The notes under the pieces: model-generated | Told to the model about the DNA's origin: nothing | Databases searched by the model: none | What the model saw: the letters and a program-made list of their open reading frames with translations, nothing else | Made by a program: the position numbers and the translations under genes | Source of the DNA: Peromyscus leucopus | Taxonomy: Eukaryota > Chordata > Mammalia > Rodentia > Cricetidae | Direction of reading: 5' to 3' | Length of the DNA: 64,000 nt | Assembly: GCF_004664715.2 (NCBI RefSeq) | Contig: NC_051084.1 | Coordinates: 56,353,334 to 56,417,333 of the forward strand | In this document: piece by piece, positions 1-11,200 of the stretch | Position numbering within the stretch: the stretch's first letter is position 1 | How the letters are laid out: every line of letters starts with the position of its first letter

Positions 1-1545
1 TTAAATAAGTCAACCATATGTCAAGAGGAGAAGCAGCAAGAAACCAGTGGACAGGAAAAAACCATAGAGAGTAAGAAGGAGTCAGGAGGATGACAGAGAG
101 AATCACAGACAGCAGAAAGAACAGACATTGAGTTTGAGGAGTTTTGTTTGAGATGAAGTAGGAGAAAGGTTCTCTTCTTGGATAATGGTGGAGGAGGAAG
201 GTCAGCTAGGTGCTTTCTCTGCCTCTCTGAGTTAGCAGGTTTTCACCCCAGCATCTGGCTTCCAAGTCTTTATTGGTAAGATTAAAAGATTAAGATTTTG
301 TTAAAAACAGCATGCTGTTTCATAACAAATCAATAATATTGTCTTTTATAGTTATCATTGCGATTAACTTTACCGTGAAATTTTCTCTCATTCTTTCCTT
401 TGTTTCTTTCTTTCTTCTATCTTTTTATCATTTTCACCAAATTCATCTCCTTTGATTTACCTGAAAGTTCCTTAAGTCCTCCTAAATTTTCAGCAAATAT
501 AGAATATTTGTTACTCATTCTTTTTGATCCTTTTAAATATGTGATCCCACAGCCTCTGACATGATGTCTAATGGAATAAAAGTTATTCTGAGTATTCCAT
601 GTGCAAGACGGAAACATGGCTCTCTTCACTTTTAATATCCTCTGTTTTTAATCATTTTATTATAATTCATTTTGGAGATCCTTGCTCATACTGCTTGGAG
701 ATTGATGGATTTCTTTGACACATAGATTCACTATTTTCAAGTGACATTTTTACCATTATTTGCTCAAATATCCCATCTACCTTCTTCTTCAGTGCCTCTT
801 CTTTTTGACCAGCAATAATGAACACACTATCCAATCAATGTGATCTAGACCCTCATTATTATCCATTCTGTTTTTATTTCTGTATCTCAGACTAGACTTG
901 TGAAGTCTAGCTGTTTATCTACCTGTTTGTACAAATCTGCTTTTGAATCTTTAAGGTGTATTTTTAATTTTATTTCTTATACTTTGCAGTTGCAGAATTT
1001 TTATTCACTTCATTTTTGTGATTTGTTTCTCTGTGTTGATGTTCTTATATGTCTATGCATATTTCATTTTTCAAAGTCTTCCCATGGTTTCTTTCTGTCA
1101 TTTGAACTCTGGAGACTAGACTACTACAGAGTTTCGTCAGCATAAGTGACTTCTTCACATTCACTATTTTCCATAAATGCTCTCAGATAATTTTTTTTTT
1201 TACTGCCTGCTTTGGTTCTATGACCTGTCCAGTTCATAAATTGTGGTTTTGTTCAGTTTCACTTAAATGAACTGTTTTAAATGTCACAGGCCAAGGAAAT
1301 TTTCATTTCAAATGTATAATTAGCTGCTCTCTAACATAGAAGTTATGAGGATCTTAAGGTTCTTTATTGAATTTTACCAATGGATTATAATAATACCAGA
1401 AGCTTTTCTGTATGCTCCTAAAATCTCTGCTATTTCATCTCTTGCAACTACTCATACACTACTGATACTTATACATAATACTAACTGTTGCTTTCTGGAA
1501 GTTACATAGTTTTGGACTGAATAGTTCTTGGCCTCAGTTGTTAGT
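1..1545. other. AT-rich intergenic DNA, possible decayed repeat
   Basis: No open frame above 81 codons and no recognisable exon. The part from about 610 to 1140 is strongly T-rich on the plus strand and could be a very decayed antisense L1 or HAL1 coding segment, but no diagnostic motif survives, so I leave it unclassified. Confidence 0.4.
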
Positions 1546-1546
1546 T

Positions 1547-1580
1547 TTGTTTGTTTGTTTGTTTGTTTGTTTGTTTGTTT
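1547..1580. repeat. (TTTG)n microsatellite
   Basis: About eight near-perfect TTTG units are read directly. This kind of tract often derives from the A-rich tail of a minus-strand SINE or L1, but no SINE body is recognisable beside it. Confidence 0.9.
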
Positions 1581-2590
1581 TAAATCTACCTTTGTATCCA
1601 GGATTCTGTTGTGTTTAACCCTTAGTAGTAAGGACTGCCTCCCCCTTCATCCTAGAGTCTGCACAGACTAAAGTAGCTACTTCAACATTTGAGCTACCAT
1701 AAATCTTGTACTTAACTAGAAAAGTGTGTATTCTATGTATTAATTCCTATGAATGCTAAGAGGATAAATTCTATATTAAATAAATTCTGAGCATAAATTT
1801 TGGTATTGGAATTTTGATGTTATCACTTGATAGTCATAGGACATTTGGCTATTTAATCTGTCTGGGCAGTTCTCTCTGCTGAGAAATTAGAATAGTAGCA
1901 CTGCTTTCATTATAGATTTTTTTAAAAAGGGAATATGTTTATATTACAGGCTATATACATATCACCTTACAGAGAATAATAGCACTATGCACATTGTCTA
2001 TGTCATTTTCTCATTTTATGAACTCTGGAACTATAAGTATTATGTTTTTATATCTGCAAACTTGTAGCTAACCAAGGTCACGCATAGGGTAGTTATCAAA
2101 ACATATTTCAAACAGGATAAATGGTTAACAACAAACCCAACCTCATTTTTATCACCTAAAATAAGATGAATTACTTGCACTCTCTGCACCAGTGACTGTG
2201 ACACAGCCACCAGATCTTCCCACTCATCACCACACATGATGACAGTTCCTCTTCTCTAAATAGCAAGTTTAAGTGGACTCAATCCCCAAGACGGAAACCA
2301 GGGTTTTTCTCAAACTCATTTTTATTCCTCCTGACTTAAGTGGGAGTATATAATTTCTTGGGACAGGACATTTGCTATGTGGTCCTTACAGAGTCTGGTC
2401 TGTTTTGCTCTGGCACCCCCCTCATTGCAACTCACAAGGGTTCTAGTCTTCTCCATGCTCCAGTAATCTTCCAGCAATGCAATGTATTCTTGCTCTGCAT
2501 TCATCTGTTCATTGGTGATTTACTGTGTAAGTTCACCTTTAAATATCACAAGTAGTTGAACTACTTGAGGCTAAGAAATCAATGGAATTA
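1581..2590. other. Intergenic DNA without recognisable gene
   Basis: Short frames only, on both strands. The frames at 2040-2237(-), 2322-2504(-) and 2340-2555(+) overlap one another and match no family I know. A MIR-like stretch is listed separately. Confidence 0.5.
1995..2130 (+). repeat. Possible MIR SINE remnant
   Basis: The order of short blocks (a CATTTT-type core, then CCAAGGTCACGCATAGGGTAG, then a degenerate CAAACAGG end) follows the 3' half of the mammalian MIR consensus, where CCAAGGTCACACAGCTAGTA is the best conserved part. The copy is heavily diverged, as expected for an element older than rodents. An alignment to MIR would settle it. Confidence 0.45.
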
Positions 2591-2599
2591 TCTTTTAGA

Positions 2600-3705
2600 A
2601 ATAATACTTTATTATTGCACGATATTTTTATCATTACATTGACCATAGTATTCACTACTATCTCCTTCCATCTCCCCTGGTATCATCCTACCCCACCTAC
2701 CTTCCAAATGCATGTCTTCTTTTTTTATTAGTAGTAGCCTGTTGAGTTCAATTAATGTGTCCTATAAGTTAATGGGCCCTGCCCATCCATCTGAGCATGA
2801 TCAACCTACTTGCTGCACTCCCCAAAGAGTGATTGTTCCTCCTTCAGCAACTATCCTCTGGGAATAGCTCCTCTAATAGCAGTTCTTCCCCACCCCTGCT
2901 GTCATTTCACTAGCTTGACATTGTGCTAACTTATGCAAGCAACCACAGCTACAGTTTGTCCATGAGGACAGTGACCACGGCATGTCCAGGACACAGCATT
3001 TCACAGCCCTCTTCCCCATTCTATGGCTCTTAACTTCTTTCTATTCTCTCTTTCATGTAGCTTCCTGAATCTTGGAGGGTGAGAATTTGATATAGATGAC
3101 TCATACACAGCTGAGCACTCAGAGTGGTTTATGCTTGACATTTTGACCAGTTACCAGTTTCTACATTAACTGCTACCTACTGTGAAATAAAGCTTCCCTG
3201 TCCAAAGCTAAGAGTAGCACAGATGTGGGAGTATAAACATAAATATTTAGGATGCAGTTTAATAACATGTCTATTTAGTAGAGCAATAGTGTTAGGTTTC
3301 TACACTTAGGACCTATTACCTCCCTAGCCACAGGCTTTTGACCAGGTTTAAAGTATCAAGCATGTAATCCTTCCCGTAGTCATATCCACAGCAAGCTGTT
3401 CGTTGTATCCACAACCATTATGCCACTACTGTGTCATTAGTCAAACCTTGTCAGCAGGTCAGTATTGCAGCATGCAGAGCTCAGTAGTGAGTGGATGAGG
3501 CAGCTTATATCTGCTCTCCCCACAGCCGGTAGAGCACCTTCTGGCACTCTGTAAACTGGCCGGCATGGGGGAAACTCCCTGGTCAGTTCCAGGCTGATTT
3601 CTCTATTTCTTGTATCCGAAGTGAATGTTTTCTTTAACTGTATGGTCTTACTATTAGTCGTGGTGGATAACCAAGAAGAGTACCTGTACTTTAAAAACAA
3701 AACAA
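2600..3705 (-). mobile_element. L1 3' UTR fragment (old rodent Lx-type), antisense
   Basis: The plus strand starts T-rich and then shows phrases typical of reverse-complemented rodent L1 3' UTRs. Examples are the block around 3190-3260 (a contributor to many rodent L1 tails), the 'ctctccccacagccggtagagcacc' type block near 3515-3540, and a decayed version of the 'caaccaagagcaatgg' block near 3665. The L1 sense strand is minus, so its 3' end lies near 2600. No ORF2 is attached. Divergence and indels indicate an old insertion. Confidence 0.7.
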
Positions 3706-4285
3706 ATTTTTAAAAAAAAGTTATCACTTGCTTCTTTTCCAATAATTTAGCAACTGCTTAATATATGTTCACTGAATTAAATTTTATCAATTCTCTTTGT
3801 AATGATCAACAACTTCTACATTCTTATCCCAGCTAAAAATTACCATAGAACTTCAAACTACACAATATATTTGAGATTATTTTTGTCTTCATGTTTATCT
3901 CCCAGTTTCCAAGCTACATATAGAAAACAAATAGAAAGCATCTACATATCTCAGTATATTACACATTAATTTGATATGTTATTGTCTTGGCTTTCTGCTT
4001 CAGTGAAGAATTTTCATAAATTCATCAATAAAATCTAATAAATATGGTGAAGTTATTTTTGTAGAAAATGTGTTCTCTTAAATATCATTTTATCTTTATA
4101 CCCATGGAACATTGCCTATGGGACAATATTCTTAAGATTTATTTATACAGAATATATCTCTCAAGAGAAGAACGTTCACATTTCACAATCAGCACAGGAA
4201 AAACTTTGAAATATCTATGACTGCATTTTAAACATTATCCTATAATTTTAATATTATATATTATATTGAATTTATAAGAAGAATA
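3706..4285. other. AT-rich intergenic spacer
   Basis: No frame of 60 codons and no recognisable repeat. It separates the antisense L1 fragment from the 5' end of the long sense L1. Confidence 0.5.
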
Positions 4286-4299
4286 AAATGCCTCCTATT

Positions 4300-5330
4300 G
4301 CTCCTAACTCCTGCCTCATTGCCAGCTCTGTAGCAGGAAACCTGCTGCAGTCTCCCTTTCCTCTTTGACCCTGTCCCCAACTTCTTTCCCCCAACTCATC
4401 CCAGTATCATAGCCTTCCACAGCAGCAGACATTCCCTGTGAACACACCAGCCGAGCAGAACAGGGAAACAGGTAAGCTAACTGAAGATCCTCACCACTCC
4501 CACCTCACCCCCCCCAAAAAAAAACCCAAGTCACCAGTTTCATCCTCAGTCAGTGCTGCAACAGAATGTCAGCATCAGCCTTCCTTCACCCTGCCCATAT
4601 CTCCTATGGATCACATAGTCCATCTCCTCCTAAACCTTCCTCCCCTCATTGAGTAGATTTATCCCAGTCCCCAACTCCAATAGATACCCCCTTGCTAACC
4701 CATAGGCCATGCCTGCCAGAAAACTAGTTACGCTATCTGTAGACCTGCTTTTGTCTTTCTGTTCCGTGAGATCCAGTACGCCAGTCTCATCCCCAGTTCT
4801 GCAGCAGAACAGCCATGGCAGGCCTTCCCTGCTTCCCTGCTCCCATCTCCTGAGGATCCTGCCTATCTTCCCCTTCAAACACTCTTTCCAATGCATTGTT
4901 TTTTCACAGATTTCAACTTCCAGCTGGCACACCCTGCTAAATCAAGGCCTGTTTCTCCCAGGGTAAAGGCTGAAGGCAGAACTATATCTCTCCTACTGCA
5001 CCTGATATCTAATCCCCCAGTCTTATTCCCAGCTTTGTAGCAAGAACTCGGATCTCCCTTTCCTTTTTGATCCCACCCTCAGTAGATCACAAAGACATTC
5101 TCCTCCAACCTACCTTCCTCCCAATTCATTCCAGTACTCTAGCCTCCAACCCCAGTAGACATTCCCTGGGAACACACCAACTGAGCAGGCCAAAAACAGG
5201 CAACACACGGCCATCATACTCACAGAAAATCTAGAGAAGAAACAAATCAGCCACCCAACTAAGAAACCCAGAAATCAGTACCTAGACCTATACCCATCCC
5301 AAACCCACATGCCTAAATGCCAGTATAAAA
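4300..5330 (+). promoter_or_regulatory. L1 5' UTR tandem monomers (remnant promoter)
   Basis: Four diverged copies of a roughly 235-bp unit are visible. The marker AG-Y-TYTG-Y-AGCA-type block starts at 4324, 4552, 4795 and 5031 (spacings 228, 243 and 236). Each copy is followed by a pyrimidine-rich CTCCCTTTCC or CCTTCCC block and a GATC-type motif. Tandem 5' monomers carrying Pol II promoter activity are established for rodent L1s; that this array served that role is inference. The frames at 4438-4656, 4630-4932 and 4709-4966 lie inside the monomers and are not genes. Confidence 0.65.
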
Positions 5331-5524
5331 ATATAGTCAAGCCGGGCGGTGGTGGCGCACGCCTTTAATCCCAGCACTCGGGAGGCAGAGCCAGGTGGAT
5401 CTCTGTGAGTTCGAGGCCAGCCTGGGCTACCAAGTGAGCTCCAGGAAAGGCGCAAAGCTACACAGAGAAACCCTGTCTCGAAAAATCAAAAAAAAAAAAA
5501 ATATATATATATATATATAGTCAA
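5331..5524 (+). mobile_element. B1 SINE with target-site duplication
   Basis: A full-length B1 body (5341 to about 5489) begins with the GCCGGGCGGTGGTGGCGCAC head containing the A box, includes the GAGTTCGAGGCCAG B-box region and ends with CCCTGTCTCG, then an A-run and a (TA)n tail. It is bounded by a perfect 10-bp duplication, ATATAGTCAA, at 5331-5340 and 5515-5524. The head is essentially consensus, so the copy is fairly young. It splits the L1 5' region. Confidence 0.95.
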
Positions 5525-6430
5525 TAATAGCCAGAACAATATGTCTCCACCAGAGTTCAGCTATCCTACCACAGCAGTCCCTGAATATTCCAATATGGCT
5601 GAAGCATAAGAAAAGACATTAAAACTACCTGCATAAAAATGACAAAAGTTCTTAAAAGGAAATGAATGAATCTAAAGAAATCTGGAAAAATACAAACAGT
5701 TGAAGGCAATGAATAAAAGTGTTCATGGCCTGAAAATGGACATAGAAGCAATAAAGAAAAACATTAACTAATGCAAGTATGGAAATAAAAAAAATGGGAA
5801 TTCAAGAAGAAACTACAGGTGCAAGCTTTACCAACAGAATACAGGAGACGGAAGAGAGAACCTCTGGCACTCAAAATACATAGAAGACATGGCTATATCA
5901 GCCAAAGAAAAAAATTAACTCTAAAAGACTCCTGACACAAAAGATCCAGGAAACCTGGAGCACTATGAAAAGACCAAACCAATGGATAATAAGAACAAAT
6001 GAAGGAGAAGAATCCCAGCTTAAATGCCCAGAAAATATTTTCAATAAAATCACAGATAATATTTTCTAACCTAAAGAAGGAGATACCCACAAATATAACA
6101 CAGTGTACCAAATAGATTGGACCAGAAAAAAAAAAGTATCCTTGCCATACAATAATCAAAATACTAAACACACAGAACAAAGAGAGAATATTAAAAGCTG
6201 CAAGGGAAAAAAACAAAGTAACATATAAAGCCAGACCTATTAGAAATATACATGACTTCTCAATGGAGACTTTAAAAGCCAGGAGGGCTTAGACAGATGT
6301 CCTGAACACCCTAAGAGACAGGGATGCCAACCCAGACTACTATACCCAGCAAAACTTTCAGTCATCATAGATGGAAAAAATATCCCATGATAAAGCCAAA
6401 TTTAAAAAATAACTAGCTACAAAATATGGG
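5525..6430 (+). pseudogene. L1 ORF1-like region (HAL1-like), decayed
   Basis: A-rich sense sequence with the order expected of the rodent L1/HAL1 ORF1 region. A coiled-coil-like Lys/Glu/Ile-rich part (about 5620-5760) is followed by a 'cccagaaaat...atcacagataatattttctaacctaaag' block (6020-6090) and a 'gccaggagggc...ctatacccagcaaaactttca' block (6275-6360). Multiple stops and frameshifts interrupt every frame. An intact protein would be an RNA-binding chaperone of the L1 particle; this one cannot be made. Assignment to HAL1 rather than another ORF1 type is uncertain. Confidence 0.6.
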
Positions 6431-6431
6431 A

Positions 6432-6433
<2 letters not shown>

Positions 6434-6475
<42 letters not shown>

Positions 6476-6491
6476 ACACACCACACACACA
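6434..6491. repeat. (AC)n microsatellite
   Basis: About 25 CA dinucleotides, slightly interrupted at the 3' end by ACC units, lie inside the L1 ORF1-ORF2 junction. Confidence 0.95.
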
Positions 6492-6724
6492 ATAAAAAAC
6501 AGCAATGCATAATAACAGGAATTAACAGTCATCAGTCATTGATAATCCTCATTATCAGTGGTCCCCAGTAAAAGACACAGACTAATAGACTGGATGTGAA
6601 AACAGGATCCATCCTTCTTCTGTATCCAAGAAACACTTCAACAGTGTGGATAGACTTTTCCTCAGAGTAAAAGTGTTGGAAAAAGATATTCCAAGAAAAT
6701 GGACTAAAGAAGTGAACTGGTATA

Positions 6725-7140
6725 TGCAAGAATGATAAGTGGCACTGGTTACTGGCACTGTTACCTCTCAGAAAGGTCACAGCCACGACTACCCCAGTAT
6801 CAATATCAGAGCTTTATTAGGAGGAAGAGGGGTGGGGGTATGGGGGACAAGAGAACCAGGCCCGGGGAAGGAGCACATGCAGAGGGAGAGAAAAATGGTG
6901 GGGGGAAAGAGAACAGAACAGAGAGAGGGTGGGGTCTGTGTCCAGCTTTTTAAGGGTTCCCGTGAATATGTGCAGGCTGGCTTACAGAGCTACGCCACAC
7001 ATGCACAGATTGCATGACCACAACACACGTACGTACGTAATCACCAGCACACACTGATGACATAAGACACAAGACCTTTGCTTAACTCCTGAACTGCACA
7101 TGCTCAGTAATACAGCTGGAGTGTATTACTATTTCTATCA
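6725..7140 (-). mobile_element. Solo LTR (ERV, class uncertain) with 5-bp TSD
   Basis: The 416-bp insert starts TG and ends CA. It is bounded by identical GTATA copies at 6720-6724 and 7141-7145, and its removal restores continuity of L1 ORF2. On the minus strand it reads as an LTR: a purine/pyrimidine-rich U3, a CCTTAAAAAGC TATA-like element, then AATAAAGCTC (complement at about 6810-6820) and a short U5. No internal retroviral sequence is attached, which indicates LTR-LTR recombination. The short frames at 6732-6953 and 6739-7017 are in the wrong strand and are not genes. Confidence 0.85.
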
Positions 7141-7595
7141 GTATAGCCATTTAATATTTACAAATATAGATTTCAAAACAAAAATCAAAAGAGATAGATC
7201 AGAACAATGCAAACTCATCAAAGCAAAAATCCACCAAGATAATATTTCAATTCTGAACATATATGCTCCCAATGCAAAAGCACCAAAGTTTGTAGAAGAA
7301 ACATTACTAAAACCTAATCACACATTGATCTTCACACACTCATAATGGGAAACTTTAGTATCCCACTCTCACCAGTGGATAGATCATCCATACAAAAACT
7401 AAACAGAGTACAACTGGATCTAACAGACCTTATAAACCAAATGGACCTAACATATATTTACAGAACATTTTGCTCCAAAACAAAAGAATATACCTTTTCC
7501 TCACCTCATGGATTTTTTTTCCCCAAAATTGACCATATACTTGGAAAAACCACTATCAAAATATCCAACATGATGATGACAATAATAATAATAAG

Positions 7596-7685
7596 TGAAA
7601 GAAAAGAATCCCAGCTTAAAGACCCAGAAAATATCTTCAACAAAATCACAGAATAATATTTTCTAACCTAAAGAAAGGGATACCT
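7596..7685 (+). repeat. ORF1-like segment duplicated inside L1 ORF2
   Basis: The run AGAATCCCAGCTTAAA...CCCAGAAAATAT...TTCAA...AAAATCACAGA...ATATTTTCTAACCTAAAGAA matches 6009-6085 of the same L1 nearly base for base. It sits where ORF2 should go from KIDHILG straight to the 'ggtctcaacagatataag' block (resumed near 7900). It is foreign to ORF2 and continues on the far side of the B1 (7860-7890). Confidence 0.7.
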
Positions 7686-7874
7686 GCTGGGTGGTGGTGG
7701 CACACGCCTTTAATCCCAGCACTCGGGAGGCAGAGGCAGGCGGATCTCTGTGAGTTTGAGGCCAGCCTGGACTACCAAGTGAGTTCCAGGAAAGGTGCAA
7801 AGCTACACAGAGAAACCCTGTCTGGAAAAACCAAAAAAAAAAAAAAAAAAAAAAAAGAAAAGAAAGGGATACCT
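7671..7874 (+). mobile_element. B1 SINE with 15-bp target-site duplication
   Basis: The B1 body starts at 7686 and ends in an A-tail of about 27 bases. The flanks AAGAAAGGGATACCT at 7671-7685 and 7860-7874 are identical. It carries the same internal variant 'ctaccaagtgagttccaggaaaggYgcaaagc' as the B1s at 5.3 and 22.4 kb. Confidence 0.95.
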
Positions 7875-8099
7875 ATAAATATGCAATAAGTTGTACTATA
7901 AACCAAGTCTCAACAGATATAAGAAAACTGAACTAAGTCCCTGCATCCTATCAGGCCATGACAGAGTAAAGCCAGATATCAACAACAGTAATAACAGAAA
8001 ATTTACAGATTCATGGAAACTGAACAGCTCCTTACTGGATGAAAAAATGCGTCAAGACAAAAATAAAGAAGGAAATTAAAGACTTTATGAAATACAATG

Positions 8100-10540
8100 A
8101 AAATGAATAAGCAGTATACCCATACTTATGGGACACAATGAAAGCAATGCTAAGAGTCAAGTTCATAGCATTAAAAAATAATGGAGATGTCTCATACTAG
8201 CAACTTATTAGCTTCCCCTGAAAGCTCTAGAACAAAAAGAAGCAAATGCACCCAAGGGGAGTATACTTCAAGATATGATTATACTGATAGCTCTATAAAG
8301 GAGAACAATGCAAAAAAATTCAATGAAACAAATTGGTTTTTTGAGAAAACCAACTAGATAGACATACGCTTATCCAAACTAGCTAAAAAGGAGAGAGAGA
8401 ATATCCATAGTAACAAAATCAGAAAAGAAAAGGGAAACATAACAACAGATACCAAGGAAATCTAGAGAATCATGAGGACATACTTTAAAAATCTGTACTC
8501 CCATTTTAGTACATGTGCTGTTGAAGCACAGAGGAGGAGTGAAGCGGGGCAGGAGCAAATAGGAGGAAGGAATTGGAAGAGAGAAGGGGAGGGAAACTGT
8601 GGTCAGTATGTAAAACAAATGAATAAATTTAATAATTAACAAAAATTAAATAATAAAACAAACCTGTACTCTATGGAGTTGGAAAACAAAGGAAGTGGAT
8701 AATTTTCTCAATAGATACCAGTTACCAAAACTAAGTCAAGATAAGACTAACAACTTAAACAGATGTATGTATAACCTCTAGCAGAATTGAAATAGTCATT
8801 AAAAGGCCCCCAACCAAAGAAAAAGCCCAGGACTATATAGTCTTAGCACAGAATTCTACCAGGTTTTCAAAGAGTTAACATCAATACTCCTAGGATTATT
8901 CCTCAAAATAGAAACAGGAAGAACACTGCCCAATTCATTTTATGAAGCCAATTTCATCCTGATACCAAAACCACATAAAGACTGAACAAAGAAAGAAAAT
9001 TACAGACCACGTTCCCTTATGAACATAGATTCAGATATACTGAATAAAATGCTTATAAATTAAGTACAGAACATGTCATGATCAAATGGGCTCCATCCCA
9101 GAGCTTCAGGAAACATTCAGTATAAGGAAATCAATAAATGTAATATACCATACAAACTGAAAAGTAAAAATCACATGATTATTTCATTAGATGTAGAAAA
9201 GCCCTTTGACAAAATACAACACTCCCTTTATAATAAAAATCCTAGGGTGATTAAGGATACAAGGGATATATCTAATCATAATAAAGGCAATTTACAGCTA
9301 GCTGATAGCCAACTTCAAATTAAACTAAGAGAAACACAAAGTAATTCCACTAAAATCAGTGACACAATGAGGCTGTCCATTCTCTCTACAACTATTCAAT
9401 ATAGTACTTAAAGTTTTATCTAGAGCGATAAGACAACCAAAAGAGGTCAAGGGAATACAAATTGGAAAGGAAGAAGTTAAAATATCATTATTTGCTTATG
9501 ATATAAGAGTATACATAAGCAACCATAAAAAAATTCCACCAGGGAACTCCTATAACTGATAAATACTTTCAGCAAAGTAGCTGGATAGAAGATTAATTGG
9601 AAAAAAATCAGTATCCTTCCCATATACAAATGACAAATGAACTGAGAAATAAATCAGGGAAATGACACACTTCACAAGAGCCTCAAATAATATATTTTGT
9701 GATAAAAAATTGAAGAAGGTATCATAATTTGGAAAGATCTCCCATGCTCATAGATTGGAATAATTAACATAAAACTGTGCTTCCTATAAAAAGCAATCTA
9801 CAAATTCAATAAATTCCATTTAAAAATTCCAACACAATTCTTTACAGATTTTGACAGGCCAATTCTTAACTTCATATGGAAAAACAAAAATCCCAGAAGA
9901 GCTAAAACAACCCTGAAAAATGGAAGAATTGCTGGAGGTATCACCAGTCCTGATTACAAGATGTACTACAGAGCTACAGCAATAAAAATTGCATAGCATT
10001 AACCTAAACATAGAAACATTGATCAATGTAGTCAAATTGAAGACAGACATATATTCACATATCTATGGACTCCTGAATGTTGATGAAGAAGTCAGAAATA
10101 CACACTGGAAAAGACACATCTTCAACAAACGCTGCTGGTCAAGCTGGAGGTCTACAGGCAGAAAAAGGCCAACAGATTCATATTTATCAATTATCACCAT
10201 GCACAAAACTCAGGTCCCAGCGTATCAAAGACCCCAACATTAAACCAGAAACACTGAACCTCTTAGAACAGAAAATGGGCAAGAGCCTTGAATGCATTGG
10301 CACAGAAGACAACTTTCTGAACACAACACCAATAGTGCAGGCTCTAAGATCAACAATTAGTAAATGGGACCTCATGAAACTGAAAAGCTTTTGTATGTAA
10401 GGCAAAGGATGCTGTCAATCAGAAAAAAATGGCAGCCTACAAAATGGAAAAAAGATTTTTACCAACAGTACGATTGGTAGAAGACTGCCACCCAAAATAT
10501 ATAAAGAACTCAATAAACTAGATATTAAAAATTAAATAAT
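8100..10540 (+). pseudogene. L1 ORF2 reverse transcriptase region, inactive
   Basis: Reverse transcriptase landmarks remain. MIISLDVEKPFDKIQH (codons from 9175) corresponds to the family's [28 protein letters not shown] (about 9485-9520) corresponds to the catalytic FADD block, but the first Asp codon is TAT (9497-9499), so the active site is lost. Stops and frameshifts are frequent. The 'hiygllinDeevrnth..kdtsstna' type block near 10050-10140 is the normal downstream region of ORF2. Confidence 0.8.
8493..8671 (+). mobile_element. Very short L1 3' tail inserted in L1 ORF2
   Basis: An insert of about 163 bp (8501-8663) contains only a G/A-rich L1 3' UTR end, 'ctgtggtcagtatgtaaaa', an AATAAA and an A-rich tail. 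CTGTACTC is duplicated at 8493-8500 and 8664-8671. This is a 5'-truncated target-primed insertion. The minus-strand frame at 8379-8642 is its shadow. Confidence 0.85.
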
Positions 10541-10544
10541 TCAA

Positions 10545-10700
10545 TTTAAAATATTGGCTCCCATGGGAGCCCTTACCTTTTCTGAATGGAGAAGGGGGAG
10601 GAGGACATGGGGGAAGGGTTGAAGGGAGGTAGGGGAGGAAAAAGGAGGAGAGGAGGGAGGGGAACCCTGTTGGTATGTAAAATAAATTTAAAAATTAATA
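10545..10700 (+). mobile_element. Second short L1 3' tail inserted in L1 ORF2
   Basis: Between two halves of the ORF2 block 'aataattcaatttaaaa / atggagaacagatc' lies about 150 bp of G/A-rich L1 3' UTR ending 'ggtatgtaaaataaatttaaaa'. The duplicated AATTTAAAA suggests the target site, but the A-rich context makes its exact length uncertain. Confidence 0.75.
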
Positions 10701-11200
10701 AAAATGGAGAACAGATCTAAACAGAATTCTCAATAGAGGAAACTCAAATGGATAAGAAACACTTAAAGAAATGTTCAACATCCTTAGCTATCAGGGAAAT
10801 GGGAATCAAAACTACTTTGAAATTCCATCTTACATAAGCCACAATGGCCAAGATCAATAACACACTGTCAGCTCTTGCTGGAGAGAATATAAAACAGCAA
10901 TGAGAACACTCCTCCATTTCTGGTGGGAGTGCAAACTTGTACAGCCACTATGGAGATTATTATGGTGGTTCCTCAGTGAACTGGAAATTGATTTACCTCA
11001 AGATCCATCTATATCACTCTTGGACATATACCCCAAAGACATGACATCCTACTACAAGGAAACTTGCTCATCTATGTTCATAGCAGCTTTATTCATAATA
11101 ACTTGGAACTGGAAACATGCTAGATGTCACTCATCAGAGGAATGGATGAAAGAGTATTTCTCAACTGTTAAAAAATATCATGAAATTTGAAGGTAAATGG
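10700..11200 (+). pseudogene. L1 ORF2 C-terminal region
   Basis: A frame at 10900-11190 reads [21 protein letters not shown], then LPQDPSISLLDIYPKD and CSSMFIAALFIITWNWK. This is the conserved C-terminal Cys-containing region of rodent L1 ORF2. The upstream part is out of frame with the reverse transcriptase. The 96-codon frame is the longest intact stretch of this L1. Confidence 0.85.

Larger units (their letters stand above)
6500..8100 (+). pseudogene. L1 ORF2 endonuclease domain, broken
   Basis: Recognisable apurinic-type endonuclease segments include a start resembling the 'spikrhrltdwm-kqdpsfcciqetl' region (about 6560-6640), then [20 protein letters not shown] (codons from about 7224) and MGNFSIPLSPVDRSS (from 7345). 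The motif that is normally GDFN reads GNFS, so the acidic catalytic residue is lost, and a stop precedes it. A KIDHILG block follows near 7530. The domain is split by a solo LTR, a short duplicated ORF1-like piece and a B1. Confidence 0.75.

Noticed and set aside
4438..4966. Overlapping proline/serine-rich frames as a gene
   Set aside because: They lie in tandem L1 5' monomers on both strands, and their composition follows the pyrimidine-rich repeat.
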